Source of the DNA: Mycobacteriales bacterium
GTDB lineage: Bacteria > Actinomycetota > Actinomycetes > Mycobacteriales > SCTD01
Direction of reading: 5' to 3'
DNA length: 64,000 bases
Assembly (NCBI GenBank): GCA_040902655.1
Contig: JBBDWV010000044.1
Location: 26,297-90,296, forward strand
Shown: in pieces, positions 55,555 to 64,000 of the stretch
Numbering within the stretch: position 1 is the stretch's first letter
How the letters are laid out: each line of letters begins with the position of its first letter
Program-made: the position numbers and the translations under genes
The notes under the pieces: model-generated
What the model was told of the DNA's origin: nothing
What the model saw: the letters and a program-made list of their open reading frames with translations, nothing else
The model's database searches: none

Positions 55555-55814
55555 GTCCGCTGCGTGCTGGTCAGGCTCTCCCAGATGGCGGTCGCCTCGC
55601 CCGACACCCTGCGCGCGAGCGATCTCGAGCGCTCGGGCCCAGGGGGTTCTCGGGCCCAGTGCGGCCGGCAGTCCTCCGACACTGAACCGTAGGACCTGCC
55701 GGTAGAACGCCGGCCGCGGTCTCGAAGGCTGCGGCCCCCTTGCGAGCCAGCAGGGCCCCTTTGCCGCGACACCCCGACGGGAGTGCCCCGGCACCTTGAC
55801 AGATCGCACGCACC

Positions 55815-55833
55815 TTAGGTTAGGCTGCCCTAA
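55815..55833 (+). promoter_or_regulatory. IdeR/DtxR iron box
   Basis: TTAGGTTAGGCTGCCCTAA matches the IdeR/DmdR1 consensus TTAGGTTAGGCTAACCTAA in 17 of 19 positions. It is 20 bases before the start of the binding-protein gene, so it overlaps or adjoins the promoter. In actinobacteria the iron-bound regulator represses siderophore and iron uptake genes through such sites. The downstream operon should therefore be induced by iron limitation. Confidence 0.82.
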
Positions 55834-55853
55834 CTCATCGTGAGGGGGCTGCT

Positions 55854-57524
55854 GTGGCGCGCACAGGAAGACGAGGGACAGGTCGCTCGTCAGGCGTCCT
55901 GGCGGTGCTGGTCGCGACCATTGCCGTGGCCGCCGGTTGTGGCTCCGATGGGGGGGACGCCGACGACGACAGCCCCGCGGCCCGCGGCCCGGTCACGGCC
56001 GAGCGCCTGACGATCGCATTGGCCAAGGACAGCGGTCCGTTGAACATCTTCGCCGACCAGAGTCCGGCGATTGACGACCTGGTGTACGACAAGCTGCTCG
56101 CACCCTCGCCGTACGTCGATCAGCCCCAGCCGTGGCTGGCCACCGCGGTCCGGCAGGTCGACCCGTCGACGTGGGAGGTGGATCTGCGCGACGACGTGAG
56201 GTGGCAGGACGGCGAGCCGTTCGACGCCACGGACGTGGCGTTCAGTTTCGACTACTTCAAGAGGGCCCCGACGGGCACCTACACCCACCACGTCAGTGAC
56301 ATCCCGACGATCGAGACGATCAGCGCACTCTCACCGACACAGGTCCGCTTCAGCTGCGCGTTCCCCTGCCCCGAGCTCGGCACGGTCACGCTGGCCGACC
56401 TGCCGGTCATCCCCGAGCACGTGTGGGGGTCGGTGCCGCCGGAGCAGGCGAAGGAGGTCACGGCGCTGCCCGTCGGCACCGGGCCCTATCGGCTGGTGTC
56501 CTACGACAGCACCGCCGGCTACCGCTTCGAGGCCAACCCCGACTACTTCGCCGGCGAGCCCGTCGTCCAGGAGCTGGTCATGCCGGTGATCAGCGACCCG
56601 TCGGCGACGTTCACGGCGCTGCGCTCCGGTGAGGTCGACGCCACGACACGACCGCTGTCACCGGAGCTGATCGACCGGTTCACCGCCTCGAGCGACGTAG
56701 GGATCGTCAAGACCGCACCGCTGCGCTTCCCCGAGCTGCGCCTCAACTACGACCGGGCGCCGTTCGACCAGCCAGCGTTCCGCTCTGCGCTGAGCCGCGC
56801 GGTCGACCGCGACCAGCTGCTGCGCGTCGTTGGACTCGGCAAGGGCCGCGCGGCCGTCAAGGGCTATCCGCACCCCGACGCGCCCTTCGCCAACGCGGCG
56901 CTGTCCACGCCGTACGCGCCGGACGAGGCTGCTGTGGCGCTGGACGAGCTGGGGATGCGCGACGGCGACGGCGACGGCCTCCGAGAAGGACCGGACGGTC
57001 CTTTGTCGTTCACCGTCTACGCCAACGGGGCCGCACCGCTCGATGTCCGGTCCGCCGAGCTGGTCGCCGAGGACCTGCGGGAGGTGGGTATCGACGCGAC
57101 CGCGGAAGCGCTGGACGCCGGATCGGTGGCGGACCTGAGCAAGTCCCGCGACTTCGATCTGGTCATCAACAACATCGGCCCGCACGGCGTCGCCGACCCG
57201 ACGCAGTTCATCATGTCCCACCGCTCGGGTTATCTGTGGCGCGCGCCGAAGCTGCCCTACCCCGAGTGGGACGCTCTGTTCGGCCGCTGGAAGGCCACGA
57301 CCACGATCGAGGACCGGCTCGGCGTCCTGGACGAGATGCAGGCGTTGTTCAACCGGCAGCCGACGTCGATCCCGCTCTACTACCCCGACGAGTATTGGGC
57401 CTTCCAGCCCGATCGATTCGCCGGCTGGGTGGAGTCACCGGGCTACGGCATCGTCCACAAGTGGTCGCTGCTGCCGCCGCAGGTCGGCCGGGACGCGGGC
57501 GCTGTGGTCGCCACCGCCCGATGA
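55854..57524 (+). CDS. ABC transporter family 5 solute-binding lipoprotein, iron-box controlled
   Basis: 556-residue peptide/nickel-type (SBP_bac_5) protein. It has an N-terminal lipoprotein signal (VLAVLVATIAVAAGCGS, lipidated Cys at about residue 25), then WEVDLRDDVRWQDGEPFDATDVAFSFDYF, GTGPYRLVSYDSTAGYRFEANPDYF and LRLNYDRAPFDQPAFRSALSRAVDRDQLL. The family binds oligopeptides, nickel complexes or metallophores. With an iron box directly upstream, an iron or other metal chelate is more likely than a nutrient peptide (inference). It is the first gene of a six-gene operon. Confidence 0.9.
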   Translation: MARTGRRGTGRSSGVLAVLVATIAVAAGCGSDGGDADDDSPAARGPVTAERLTIALAKDSGPLNIFADQSPAIDDLVYDKLLAPSPYVDQPQPWLATAVRQVDPSTWEVDLRDDVRWQDGEPFDATDVAFSFDYFKRAPTGTYTHHVSDIPTIETISALSPTQVRFSCAFPCPELGTVTLADLPVIPEHVWGSVPPEQAKEVTALPVGTGPYRLVSYDSTAGYRFEANPDYFAGEPVVQELVMPVISDPSATFTALRSGEVDATTRPLSPELIDRFTASSDVGIVKTAPLRFPELRLNYDRAPFDQPAFRSALSRAVDRDQLLRVVGLGKGRAAVKGYPHPDAPFANAALSTPYAPDEAAVALDELGMRDGDGDGLREGPDGPLSFTVYANGAAPLDVRSAELVAEDLREVGIDATAEALDAGSVADLSKSRDFDLVINNIGPHGVADPTQFIMSHRSGYLWRAPKLPYPEWDALFGRWKATTTIEDRLGVLDEMQALFNRQPTSIPLYYPDEYWAFQPDRFAGWVESPGYGIVHKWSLLPPQVGRDAGAVVATAR

Positions 57525-57548
57525 CGCCCGCATGATGGCCCCCTCCCG

Positions 57549-58529
57549 GTGAGCACGGTCGCCAGCCGGGTCGGGCAGTACGCGTTGGTGCTCTGGGCAG
57601 CGGCCACCCTGAACTTCGCCCTGCCCCGGCTGGCTCCGGGCGACCCGGTCGTCTATGTCTACGGCGGGGACGCGCAGGCGTTGTCCGAGCCGCAGCTGCA
57701 GCAGCTGCGGGTCAGCTTCGGGCTGGACCGGTCGCTGCCCGAGCAGTACGCGGGGTTCTGGGCCGGTCTGCTGCGGGGTGACCTCGGGCTGTCCGTGCAG
57801 GACAGCCGGCCAGTGCTGGACGTGCTGGCCGAGCGGTTGCCCTGGACGCTGGTGCTCGTGGGCACGGCCACTGCTCTGGCGTTCCTGTTCGGCTCCCTGC
57901 TCGGCGTCTGGGCGGCCTGGCGGCGGGGGACCAAGCGGGACGCCGGCACGGTCAGCGGCGTGCTCGCCCTGGACGCGATGCCCGGCTTCTGGATCGGGAT
58001 GATCCTCATCGCCGTGTTCGCCGTGCAGCTCGGCTGGTTCCCTTCCTACGGCGCGGTGGCGCTCGGCGGGCAGGGGCTGCCGTGGCTGGGTGAGGTGCTG
58101 CTGCGGTTGGCGCTGCCTGTGGCGACCCTGGTCCTGGCCGGCATGGGCGGCTTCTTCCTGCTCGCGCGCGCCGCGATGGTCGTTGTGCTGGACGAGCCGT
58201 ACCTGCGCCTGGCGCGGGCCAAGGGCCTGACCGAGCGTCGGGTCGCCCTCGTCCACGGGCTGCGCACGGCGTTGCTCCCCGTCTTCACCAACCTCAGCCT
58301 GGCCGCCGGCGGGTTGCTGTCCGGGGCGGTCGTGGTCGAGACGGTCTTCGCCTACCCCGGCCTCGGGTCACTGATCTTCGAGGCGGTCACTGTCCGGGAT
58401 TACCCGCTGCTGCAGGGCGCCTTCCTGCTCGCCACCGTGGGCATCGTCGGGGCGAACCTGCTGGCCGACGCCGTCTACCCCCTGCTGGACCCCCGGCTGC
58501 GCCGCGGCCGGCTCGTGGCCGGCGGATGA
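57549..58529 (+). CDS. ABC permease (DppB/NikB type)
   Basis: 326-residue permease with about six hydrophobic segments. It has an N-terminal LNFALPRLAPGDPV motif typical of DppB/NikB, FGLDRSLPEQYAGFWAGLLRGDLGLS, and the EAA-like loop LRLARAKGLTERRVALVHGLRTALLPV. It starts at GTG 57549, 24 bases after the binding-protein stop, and overlaps the fused permease-ATPase gene by four bases. Confidence 0.93.
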   Translation: MSTVASRVGQYALVLWAAATLNFALPRLAPGDPVVYVYGGDAQALSEPQLQQLRVSFGLDRSLPEQYAGFWAGLLRGDLGLSVQDSRPVLDVLAERLPWTLVLVGTATALAFLFGSLLGVWAAWRRGTKRDAGTVSGVLALDAMPGFWIGMILIAVFAVQLGWFPSYGAVALGGQGLPWLGEVLLRLALPVATLVLAGMGGFFLLARAAMVVVLDEPYLRLARAKGLTERRVALVHGLRTALLPVFTNLSLAAGGLLSGAVVVETVFAYPGLGSLIFEAVTVRDYPLLQGAFLLATVGIVGANLLADAVYPLLDPRLRRGRLVAGG

Positions 58530-60211
58530 ACCGGCGCTCCCGGCGCTTCGCGGCCGTCGGTCTGGGACTGCTGGCCGCGCTGCTCACCGTGGCGCTGACG
58601 GCGCCGTGGCTCGTGCCCTACGACCCCGTCGTCCGCGTCGGTGTGCCCTTCGCGCCACCGTCGAGTGACCACCTGCTCGGTACCGACGACGTCGGGCGGG
58701 ACCTGCTGTCCGCCCTCGTCTACGGCACCCGGATCTCCTTGCTCGTCGGGATCGTGGCCGCCCTGTCCGCGACGGTGGTCGGGGTGGGTGTCGGCGTGGC
58801 CGCCGGCTATGCCCGCGGCTGGGTGGACGCCATTCTGATGCGCCTGGTCGATGTCGTGCTGGCGCTTCCCGTGCTGCCCCTGACGATCGTCGCCGGGGTG
58901 TTCGCTGGACCGGGCGTGCTCACCCAGATCGCCGTGATCGCCGCCGTACTCTGGGCCGGGACCGCCCGCGAGCTGCGGGCACAGGTGCTGTCCCTGCGTG
59001 AACGCGACCACCTGCAGGCCCTTCGGGCCATGGGCGCGTGCCCTCTTCACGTCCTACCGCGCCACCTGCTACCAGCGGTGGCCCCGCTGATCGTGCCGCA
59101 GTTCGTACTCGCCACCAAGACAGCGATCCTGCTGGAGGCCTCGCTGGCCTTCCTCGGGCTGGGTGATCTCACCGCCCAGAGCTGGGGGACCATGCTGTCC
59201 CTGGCGCATGCCCGCAGCGCCTTCCTGACCGACGCCTGGCTGTGGTGGGTGATCCCGCCTGGGCTGGCGATCGCGACGACCGTGCTCGCCTTCGGGTTGC
59301 TCGGCTACGTCCTGGAGGAGCGGGTCCACCCCGCCTTGCTGGAACGGTGCGGCTCCGCGCCACGCGGGCACCTGTGGCGTCGTACACCGAGCACCGTCGC
59401 GGTGTTGCCGCTTTCCGAGCCACCGCTGGTGCTCGACCGGCTGTCGGTGCGGTACGGCGGCGAGGTGCTCGCTGCGGACGACGTCAGCCTCACCGTGTCC
59501 GCCGGCGAGCTGGTCGGGCTGGTCGGGGAGTCGGGCAGCGGCAAGTCGACCGTCGCCGGCGCCGCGCTCGGGCTGCTTCCTGCTGCCGCCACGATCACCG
59601 GCGGTGGCGTGCGGGTGTGCGGACGGGACCTCACCACAGCCTCGAGTGCCGAGCTGCGCGCGTTGCGGGGCGACCGGGTGGCGCTTATCCCGCAGGAGGC
59701 GATGAGTGCGCTGAACCCGGTGCTGACCATCGGCTGCCAGCTCGCCGAGGCCGTGCGGGCCCACCGTCCGGTCGGGCGCACCGCGGCCCGACAGCGGGCG
59801 CGTGAGCTGCTCGAGCTGGTCGGCCTGGACCCGGCTCACGACCGCACCTATTCCCATCAGCTCTCCGGCGGGATGCGGCAGCGCGTCGTCATCGCGATGG
59901 CGCTGGCCAACGAGCCGGCGGTGCTGATCGCGGACGAGCCGACCAGCGGGCTGGACGTGCTCGTGCAGGCCGAGGTGCTCGACCTGCTCGACGGGCTGCG
60001 CACCCGGCTCGGACTGGCGCTGCTCGTCGTGTCGCACGACCTGCCGATGATCGAGCGCATCGCCGACCGGATCGCCGTGATGCAGGGCGGCCGGATCGTC
60101 GAGTTCGGGCCGACCGCGGCGGTCACGACCGCACCGACGCACCCCTACACCCGCCGGCTGGTGGAGTCCACGCCTCGACTGCAGCTGCCCTGCGCTCAGG
60201 TGTCGCGGTGA
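58526..60211 (+). CDS. Fused ABC permease (DppC type) and ATPase (DppD type)
   Basis: 561-residue fusion. Residues 1-270 form a DppC/NikC-like permease (APPSSDHLLGTDDVGRDLLSALVYGTRISL and the EAA loop LQALRAMGACPLHVLPRHLLPAV). After a linker, residues 295-560 form an ATPase with Walker A GLVGESGSGKSTVAG, signature LSGGMRQRVVIAMAL, Walker B VLIADEPTSGLDV and the H-loop VSHDLPM. The ATPase is a complete DppD-type domain, ending THPYTRRLVEST. Such fusions occur in actinobacterial nickel/peptide systems. The next gene supplies the second ATPase. Confidence 0.93.
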   Translation: MNRRSRRFAAVGLGLLAALLTVALTAPWLVPYDPVVRVGVPFAPPSSDHLLGTDDVGRDLLSALVYGTRISLLVGIVAALSATVVGVGVGVAAGYARGWVDAILMRLVDVVLALPVLPLTIVAGVFAGPGVLTQIAVIAAVLWAGTARELRAQVLSLRERDHLQALRAMGACPLHVLPRHLLPAVAPLIVPQFVLATKTAILLEASLAFLGLGDLTAQSWGTMLSLAHARSAFLTDAWLWWVIPPGLAIATTVLAFGLLGYVLEERVHPALLERCGSAPRGHLWRRTPSTVAVLPLSEPPLVLDRLSVRYGGEVLAADDVSLTVSAGELVGLVGESGSGKSTVAGAALGLLPAAATITGGGVRVCGRDLTTASSAELRALRGDRVALIPQEAMSALNPVLTIGCQLAEAVRAHRPVGRTAARQRARELLELVGLDPAHDRTYSHQLSGGMRQRVVIAMALANEPAVLIADEPTSGLDVLVQAEVLDLLDGLRTRLGLALLVVSHDLPMIERIADRIAVMQGGRIVEFGPTAAVTTAPTHPYTRRLVESTPRLQLPCAQVSR

Positions 60212-60987
60212 GTCCCGTCCTTGCCATCGAAGGCCTGTCGGTGAGCTTTGCGCAGCGCGGCAGCCGCCAGCGGGTTGCGGCAGTCGCCGACGTCGATCTG
60301 TGCGTGGCGCGCGGTGAGTCGGTTGCCCTGGTCGGAGGATCAGGCGCCGGCAAGTCGACGGTGGCCCGGGCCGTCGCAGGGCTTGTCACGGCTGATCGGG
60401 GCCGCATCCTGCTGGAGGGAGCCGACCTGATCGCCGCCTCACGCACCGAGGCCCGGCGGCGACGGCGGGCACTGCACCTGGTCTTCCAGAACCCCTACGC
60501 ATCCCTGCCGCCGACCCTGCGGGTGGCGGATGTCGTGGCCGAGCCCCTGCTCATCCAGCGCCTCGGTGACCACGCCGAACGCTGCGAGCGGGTCGAGCAG
60601 GCGCTGACGGCGGTGCGGCTGGACCCGGTCGGGCGCTACCTGCCGCGCTACCCCCACCAGCTCTCCGGCGGAGAGCGGCAGCGGGTCGCCTTCGCCCGCG
60701 CGCTGGTGACCCGGCCGCGGCTGATCCTGGCCGACGAGCCGACCCAGATGCTCGATGCCTCGTTGCGCCTGCAGCTGACGGAGCTGATCGGCGAGCTCAG
60801 CACCCAGTACGGCGTCGCCGTCCTGCACATCACTCACGACCTCGCGCTGGCCCAGCGCAGCTGCGCCCGCTTGGTCGTCATGCGCGCCGGGCGGGTCGTG
60901 GAGCAGGGTGCGACGGCGGACGTGCTGAACAACCCTCGACACGAATACACCGCGGCCCTGATTGCTGCCGCGGCCAGGAGCCGATGA
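60208..60987 (+). CDS. ABC ATPase (DppF/NikE type)
   Basis: 259-residue ATPase with Walker [19 protein letters not shown], signature [23 protein letters not shown], Walker [17 protein letters not shown] and the H-loop [12 protein letters not shown]. The C-terminal zone typical of DppF/OppF ends [18 protein letters not shown] 60208 overlaps the fusion-gene stop. It completes the importer. Confidence 0.94.
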   Translation: MSPVLAIEGLSVSFAQRGSRQRVAAVADVDLCVARGESVALVGGSGAGKSTVARAVAGLVTADRGRILLEGADLIAASRTEARRRRRALHLVFQNPYASLPPTLRVADVVAEPLLIQRLGDHAERCERVEQALTAVRLDPVGRYLPRYPHQLSGGERQRVAFARALVTRPRLILADEPTQMLDASLRLQLTELIGELSTQYGVAVLHITHDLALAQRSCARLVVMRAGRVVEQGATADVLNNPRHEYTAALIAAAARSR

Positions 60988-62306
60988 CCACCGAGGAGCC
61001 GAGCATGACCGACATCGCGTTGCTGAGCATGGACATCCGCTCCGAGCCGTCCCCGCTCGAGAGCGGCGAGTTCGGGCATCGCGCCGAGATCGTCGACTGC
61101 TACCAGCTGGCGCAGGCCGAGCTGAGCCGGTTCGCCGTCGTCGCCGTGGTGTCCATGATCGACCAGGAGTACCTGGCCCGGCACCGCGGCGTGATCAGGA
61201 GCTACCTGGACGGCGGCGGCGTCCTGCTGTTCGGCGGCCAGCTACACCGCGACTGGCTGCCTGGCGCCTCTCGTTTCGTGGCGATCGACCCGCCGTCACT
61301 GCAGGCCTACCGCGTCACCGAGATCGCCGAGCACCCGATCTTCGCCGGCGTCGAGCCCGACGACCTCACCTTCCGCCGCGGAGTGGCCGGCTTCTTTGCC
61401 CGCGGACACCACCCGCCGCCACCGGGCGCCGAGGTGCTCGTGCGGCTGTGCGGCGGTGAGCCCGTCACCTACATCGATCGGGTCTCGACCGGCGGCACCG
61501 TCATCCTGCACGCGAACGGCGACCTGCTCGGCTACGGCAGCGGGACCGACAGCACGGCCACCCGACTCCCGGGCCAGCTGCTCGACTGGGCGCTCGCCGA
61601 GGCAGCGCGTCGGCGGGCCGTCGCACCACCGTCGGCGGCGGCCGAGGAGCCGATCGAGTCGACCCATCCCGTCGTCGAGCACAGGGGGACCGGGCTGTCG
61701 GCCGTGTACGGCGGATCGGCGCAGCACCACCGGGCCCTGACCCTGCCGAAGTACGCCCGGCACCTCAGCGGTGGGCTGCACTACCTGCCCGATCTCGCGG
61801 AAACCGACCTGACCGGCTACGACGGCTTGTTCATCCCCGAGCGGCTGCACCGCGGCCTGCTGACCCGCGCCGCCGACCGCATTCTGGCGCTGCTGGAGGC
61901 CGGCGGCACGGTGCTCACGTTCAGCGGCGGAGAGCCGCTCCCGGACTTCCTCCCGGGCGTGAGCTGGGCGCACCGACCGACCAACTTCTGGTGGTGGCTC
62001 GAACCGGGCGCCGATCTCGGCCTGCACTCCCCGACCCCCGACCACCCGCTGTTCGACCACCTGCAGATCCGCGACTGCTCCTGGCACCACCACGGCGTCC
62101 TCGATCCCCCGGCGGGAGCGGAGGTCCTGGTCGCGCTGCCGACCGGCGAAGCCTTGCTCTACGTCGACCGGGTCAGTACGCCAGGCACCCTCGTGGTGTC
62201 CACGCTGGACCCCCTGAGCCACTTCGGCGGCCATTTCATGCCGGCCACGGAGCGCTTCCTGGACGGCTTCCTGCCCTGGGCAGCCAGCACCCCGGCCACC
62301 CGATGA
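60984..62306 (+). CDS. Tandem ThuA/class I glutamine-amidotransferase-like protein
   Basis: 440-residue soluble protein made of two related halves of about 200 residues. Half one shows VSMIDQEYLARHRGVIRSYLDGGGVLLFGGQ and YIDRVSTGGTVILHANGD. Half two shows LTGYDGLFIPERLHRGLLTRA, LLEAGGTVLTFSGGEPLPDFLPG and YVDRVSTPGTLVVSTLD. The fold resembles ThuA/GATase1 domains but has no convincing Cys-His-Glu triad (the expected Cys position is Gly or Ser). ATG 60984 overlaps the ATPase stop. ATG 61005 is an alternative. Membership of the iron-controlled operon suggests handling of the imported ligand. Confidence 0.7.
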   Translation: MTTEEPSMTDIALLSMDIRSEPSPLESGEFGHRAEIVDCYQLAQAELSRFAVVAVVSMIDQEYLARHRGVIRSYLDGGGVLLFGGQLHRDWLPGASRFVAIDPPSLQAYRVTEIAEHPIFAGVEPDDLTFRRGVAGFFARGHHPPPPGAEVLVRLCGGEPVTYIDRVSTGGTVILHANGDLLGYGSGTDSTATRLPGQLLDWALAEAARRRAVAPPSAAAEEPIESTHPVVEHRGTGLSAVYGGSAQHHRALTLPKYARHLSGGLHYLPDLAETDLTGYDGLFIPERLHRGLLTRAADRILALLEAGGTVLTFSGGEPLPDFLPGVSWAHRPTNFWWWLEPGADLGLHSPTPDHPLFDHLQIRDCSWHHHGVLDPPAGAEVLVALPTGEALLYVDRVSTPGTLVVSTLDPLSHFGGHFMPATERFLDGFLPWAASTPATR

Positions 62307-62815
62307 CCGGCGCCCTGGAGGTGCTCGACGAGGGACAGGTGCTGACGTACTCGTTCGCGGACCTGATGAGGTACCACGGCCCTCGCTTCCCCGGCGGCGT
62401 GGCCCACGCCTTCAAGGTCTTGCAGCGCGCCCTGCCCCTGCTCGCGCCCGGCGTCCCGCCCGAACGACGCGAGATCGTCGTCCGGACGGCCTTCAGCGGG
62501 CCCGGGGCCCGCGACGCGTTCGAGCTGGTCACCCGTGCCGTCACCGGGGACCGCTACACCGTCGATCCCGCCCTCGAGCGCCCGGACCGTGGCCGGACGC
62601 TCGAGCGTTATGTCTTCCGGCTCGGCTACGGGGAGCGCAGCGTGACACTGCTGCTTCGCGAAGGCTTTGTACGGGAGGAGTTTCTCGACCTGTCCCGCAA
62701 GCAGGAACGGACGGCGCAGGAGGACGGCCGGCTGGCGGTGCTGAAGCAGGAGATGGCCGACCGCTTGCTGGCTGCGCCGGCTATGGATGTCTACGATGTC
62801 GCCGCCGCAACCTGA
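62303..62815 (+). CDS. FmdE-like protein, paralogue of 44261-44791
   Basis: 170-residue protein closely related to the one at 44261. It shares DLMxYHGPxxPGGVAHAFKVLxRALPLL, EIxVxTxFxGPGARDAFExVTRAV, ERYVFxLGY and VLKQEMADRLLAxPAxxVYDV. As there, the FmdE-type loop lacks the cysteine (HGPRFPGG) and no zinc ribbon follows. It overlaps the ThuA-like gene by four bases and closes the iron-controlled operon. FmdE relatives are associated with metal-cofactor enzymes, and a metal-chaperone or binding role is possible. No function is established. Confidence 0.72.
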   Translation: MTGALEVLDEGQVLTYSFADLMRYHGPRFPGGVAHAFKVLQRALPLLAPGVPPERREIVVRTAFSGPGARDAFELVTRAVTGDRYTVDPALERPDRGRTLERYVFRLGYGERSVTLLLREGFVREEFLDLSRKQERTAQEDGRLAVLKQEMADRLLAAPAMDVYDVAAAT

Positions 62816-63387
62816 GCAGGACGGGCCCACGACGACGCTGGTTGACGCCGCAGATCTCGACGTACGGTTGACCCTCCAGCACCCCCCGGACCGCGCGAGC
62901 GGCAGGCCGCAGAGGCTGGGGCGCTGCGCCGTGGGATCGAGGAGGACCTGGTCGAGCTGACCCGCCGTCCCGGCGCGGAGTTCGGCCGGATGCTCCTGGT
63001 GCTCGGCCATGAGGTGGACCGGCGGCCGATCGCCGCGAGCTGTGTGGTCTCGGTGCTGCCGCACGACCTCACGAGTGAGGCCGCGCGGGACGAGCTGGCC
63101 AGCAGCTCAACCGAGGGCGCCGTCATGAGCGAGGTGACCGAGTTCGGCCGTGATCGCGGGGTGGTCGTGGTCCGGGACAGTGTGGGCGCCGCGGCCGAGG
63201 CGGATCCGCGCGAGGTCGAGCGCGTGCTCGAGGTGCTCGGGGCGCCGGCGGATCCTGAGGGGGGCCGGCCGCGCGGTGCCGTGCGCAACGTTGATGTCTT
63301 CCTGCCCGTGCCCGATAGCCAGCACACGCTGCTGCTGTCGTCTCGACGACGATCGTGCCGCTCTACGACCGGTCAGGATCAGGCTGA
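62796..63387 (+). pseudogene. Degraded conserved actinobacterial gene with two frameshifts and a lost C-terminus
   Basis: The coding potential moves through three frames. From ATG 62796 comes SPPQPEQDGPTTTLVDAADLDVRLTL. After about 62893 comes EAGALRRGIEEDLVELTRRP, then LLVLGHEVDRRPIAASCVVSVLPHD and VDVFLPVPDSQHTLLLS. After about 63340 comes STTIVPLYDRSGSG and a stop. Each switch equals one missing base. The final part resembles actinobacterial proteins that continue well past the STP(L/I)xPL motif, here cut off at about 63370. It is unlikely to make a working protein. Confidence 0.55.
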
Positions 63388-63523
63388 ACCCCCAGACGAC
63401 CTCGCCCCATGCGGGGAAGTCGGCCCTCGCGATCGTCATCCCGAGGACGAGGCCGACGGCGCTGCCGGCGAGGGCTCCGTTGCGGACGTCCAGCCAGAGC
63501 CGGCGGACGTGCCGTCCGGTCAC
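63370..63523 (-). pseudogene. Truncated small membrane protein gene
   Basis: About 50 codons with real character: RRLWLDVRNGALAGSAVGLVLGMTIA and WGEVVWGFSLILTG, one or two membrane segments. The frame then runs into sequence antisense to the neighbouring degraded gene (down to 63107) and loses any protein-like pattern. It overlaps the upstream membrane-protein gene by four bases (ATGA). The break coincides with the end of the plus-strand pseudogene. Confidence 0.5.
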
Positions 63524-63903
63524 GAAGACAGACCGAGGTCGAGGACGGTGGACGCCAAGGAGATGACGAAGCCGGCGATCACGGCTGCCAGCACGGCGAA
63601 GGCACAGCTGGCGGCGGCGCGGCGCAGCCCCGGCGCACCCAGACCCGCCAGGGCAAGCAGCACAGCCAGGACCGTCGCCACGACAGCCACGACCAACAGG
63701 ATTCCCAGGACCACCTCGGCCGTTCCGCGGTCCTGCCGTAGCGCGAGCACGAGCGTGCTGAGCAGTCCCACCGCCAGTCCGGCGAGGGCGTACGGCCGGG
63801 CGGGGTTGTGGAAGACGATGCGGTCCCCGCGCATCTCCGCCCGGGCCTCGAGGCGACTCCAGGCGCGGGCGAGCCCCTCACGGTCCGGATCCTCCTGCTT
63901 CAC
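63520..63903 (-). CDS. Small integral membrane protein
   Basis: 127-residue protein. After a charged N-terminus (about 30 residues) it has three hydrophobic segments, around residues 38-54, 65-87 and 98-118. No homologue or motif is recognised. It starts at ATG 63903, is translationally coupled to the truncated gene downstream, and faces the window end. The remaining 97 bases hold no gene that I can see. Confidence 0.6.
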   Translation of the reverse strand: MKQEDPDREGLARAWSRLEARAEMRGDRIVFHNPARPYALAGLAVGLLSTLVLALRQDRGTAEVVLGILLVVAVVATVLAVLLALAGLGAPGLRRAAASCAFAVLAAVIAGFVISLASTVLDLGLSS

Positions 63904-64000
63904 GGGGCGAAGCGTAGGGGGCTGGAGTGCCCCTGCAGCGGCGGTCTCAGCCCGGATCCACCGTCTTAATGTTGATGCTGGGCGAGTCGTAACGGCCGAA

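Overview
The window is a contiguous stretch of a high-GC (about 70 percent by eye) bacterial chromosome. GTG starts are frequent, -10 boxes look like TAGCGT, an IdeR/DtxR iron box is present, and there is a PspA-PspAA-HtpX-PspAB cluster, a wax-ester synthase and a DUF6912-like protein. Together these indicate an actinobacterium, plausibly of the Geodermatophilales/Frankiales/Pseudonocardiales type (inference). Most of the window is catabolic: dicarboxylate transporters, CoA-transferases, acyl-CoA dehydrogenases, lyases and regulators. I see no tRNA, rRNA, CRISPR array or intact insertion sequence.

Layout. (1) 1-16.8 kb: TRAP dicarboxylate permeases, an FMN reductase, an AraC regulator, ribBA, a flavin reductase fused to a GntR-type domain, two CoA-transferases, a RutA/SfnG-like flavin monooxygenase, an aldehyde dehydrogenase, a frameshifted aconitase, an IclR regulator and an acyl-CoA dehydrogenase. 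ribBA and the flavin reductase-GntR fusion share an upstream palindrome next to a TAGCGT box, so FMN supply and flavin reduction look co-regulated. (2) 16.8-21.3 kb: ordinary lipid and housekeeping genes plus pruA. (3) 21.3-38.6 kb: a GntR-controlled divergent unit (MmgE/PrpD, CoA-transferase, acyl-CoA dehydrogenase, class I fumarase and MFS on the minus strand; CitE-like lyase, mesaconyl-CoA hydratase-like protein, 3-hydroxyisobutyrate dehydrogenase-like protein and a carboxymuconolactone decarboxylase-like protein on the plus strand), then an MFS/LysR pair and a complete TRAP system with tartrate/malate dehydrogenase. This suggests uptake and CoA-dependent cleavage of a branched C4-C5 dicarboxylate. 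(4) 38.6-41.6 kb: thiolase, a small zinc-ribbon protein and BoxB (aerobic benzoyl-CoA pathway). (5) 41.6-46.2 kb: phage-shock module, an FmdE-like protein, a VapBC toxin-antitoxin pair and a rearrangement scar.

(6) 46.3-55.3 kb is the most remarkable part. A glycerol/sugar-type ABC importer that has lost its binding protein is followed by a glycine/sarcosine/betaine-reductase-like operon: component B proprotein, GrdB, GrdC, thioredoxin, GrdA. Both grdB and grdA are interrupted by an in-frame TGA exactly at the known selenocysteine position, and the reading frame continues with family-typical sequence. A hairpin fitting the bacterial SECIS pattern follows the grdB TGA. The component B proprotein lacks the cysteine that gives rise to the pyruvoyl group, and grdD is absent, so this appears to be a variant selenoenzyme system in an actinobacterium.

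(7) 55.8-62.8 kb: an operon preceded by a near-consensus IdeR/DtxR box. It encodes a peptide/nickel-type ABC importer (with one permease fused to an ATPase), a tandem ThuA/glutamine-amidotransferase-like protein and a second FmdE-like protein, probably an undescribed iron-controlled metal or metallophore uptake system. (8) The right end holds a degraded gene and two small membrane-protein genes around another deletion scar.
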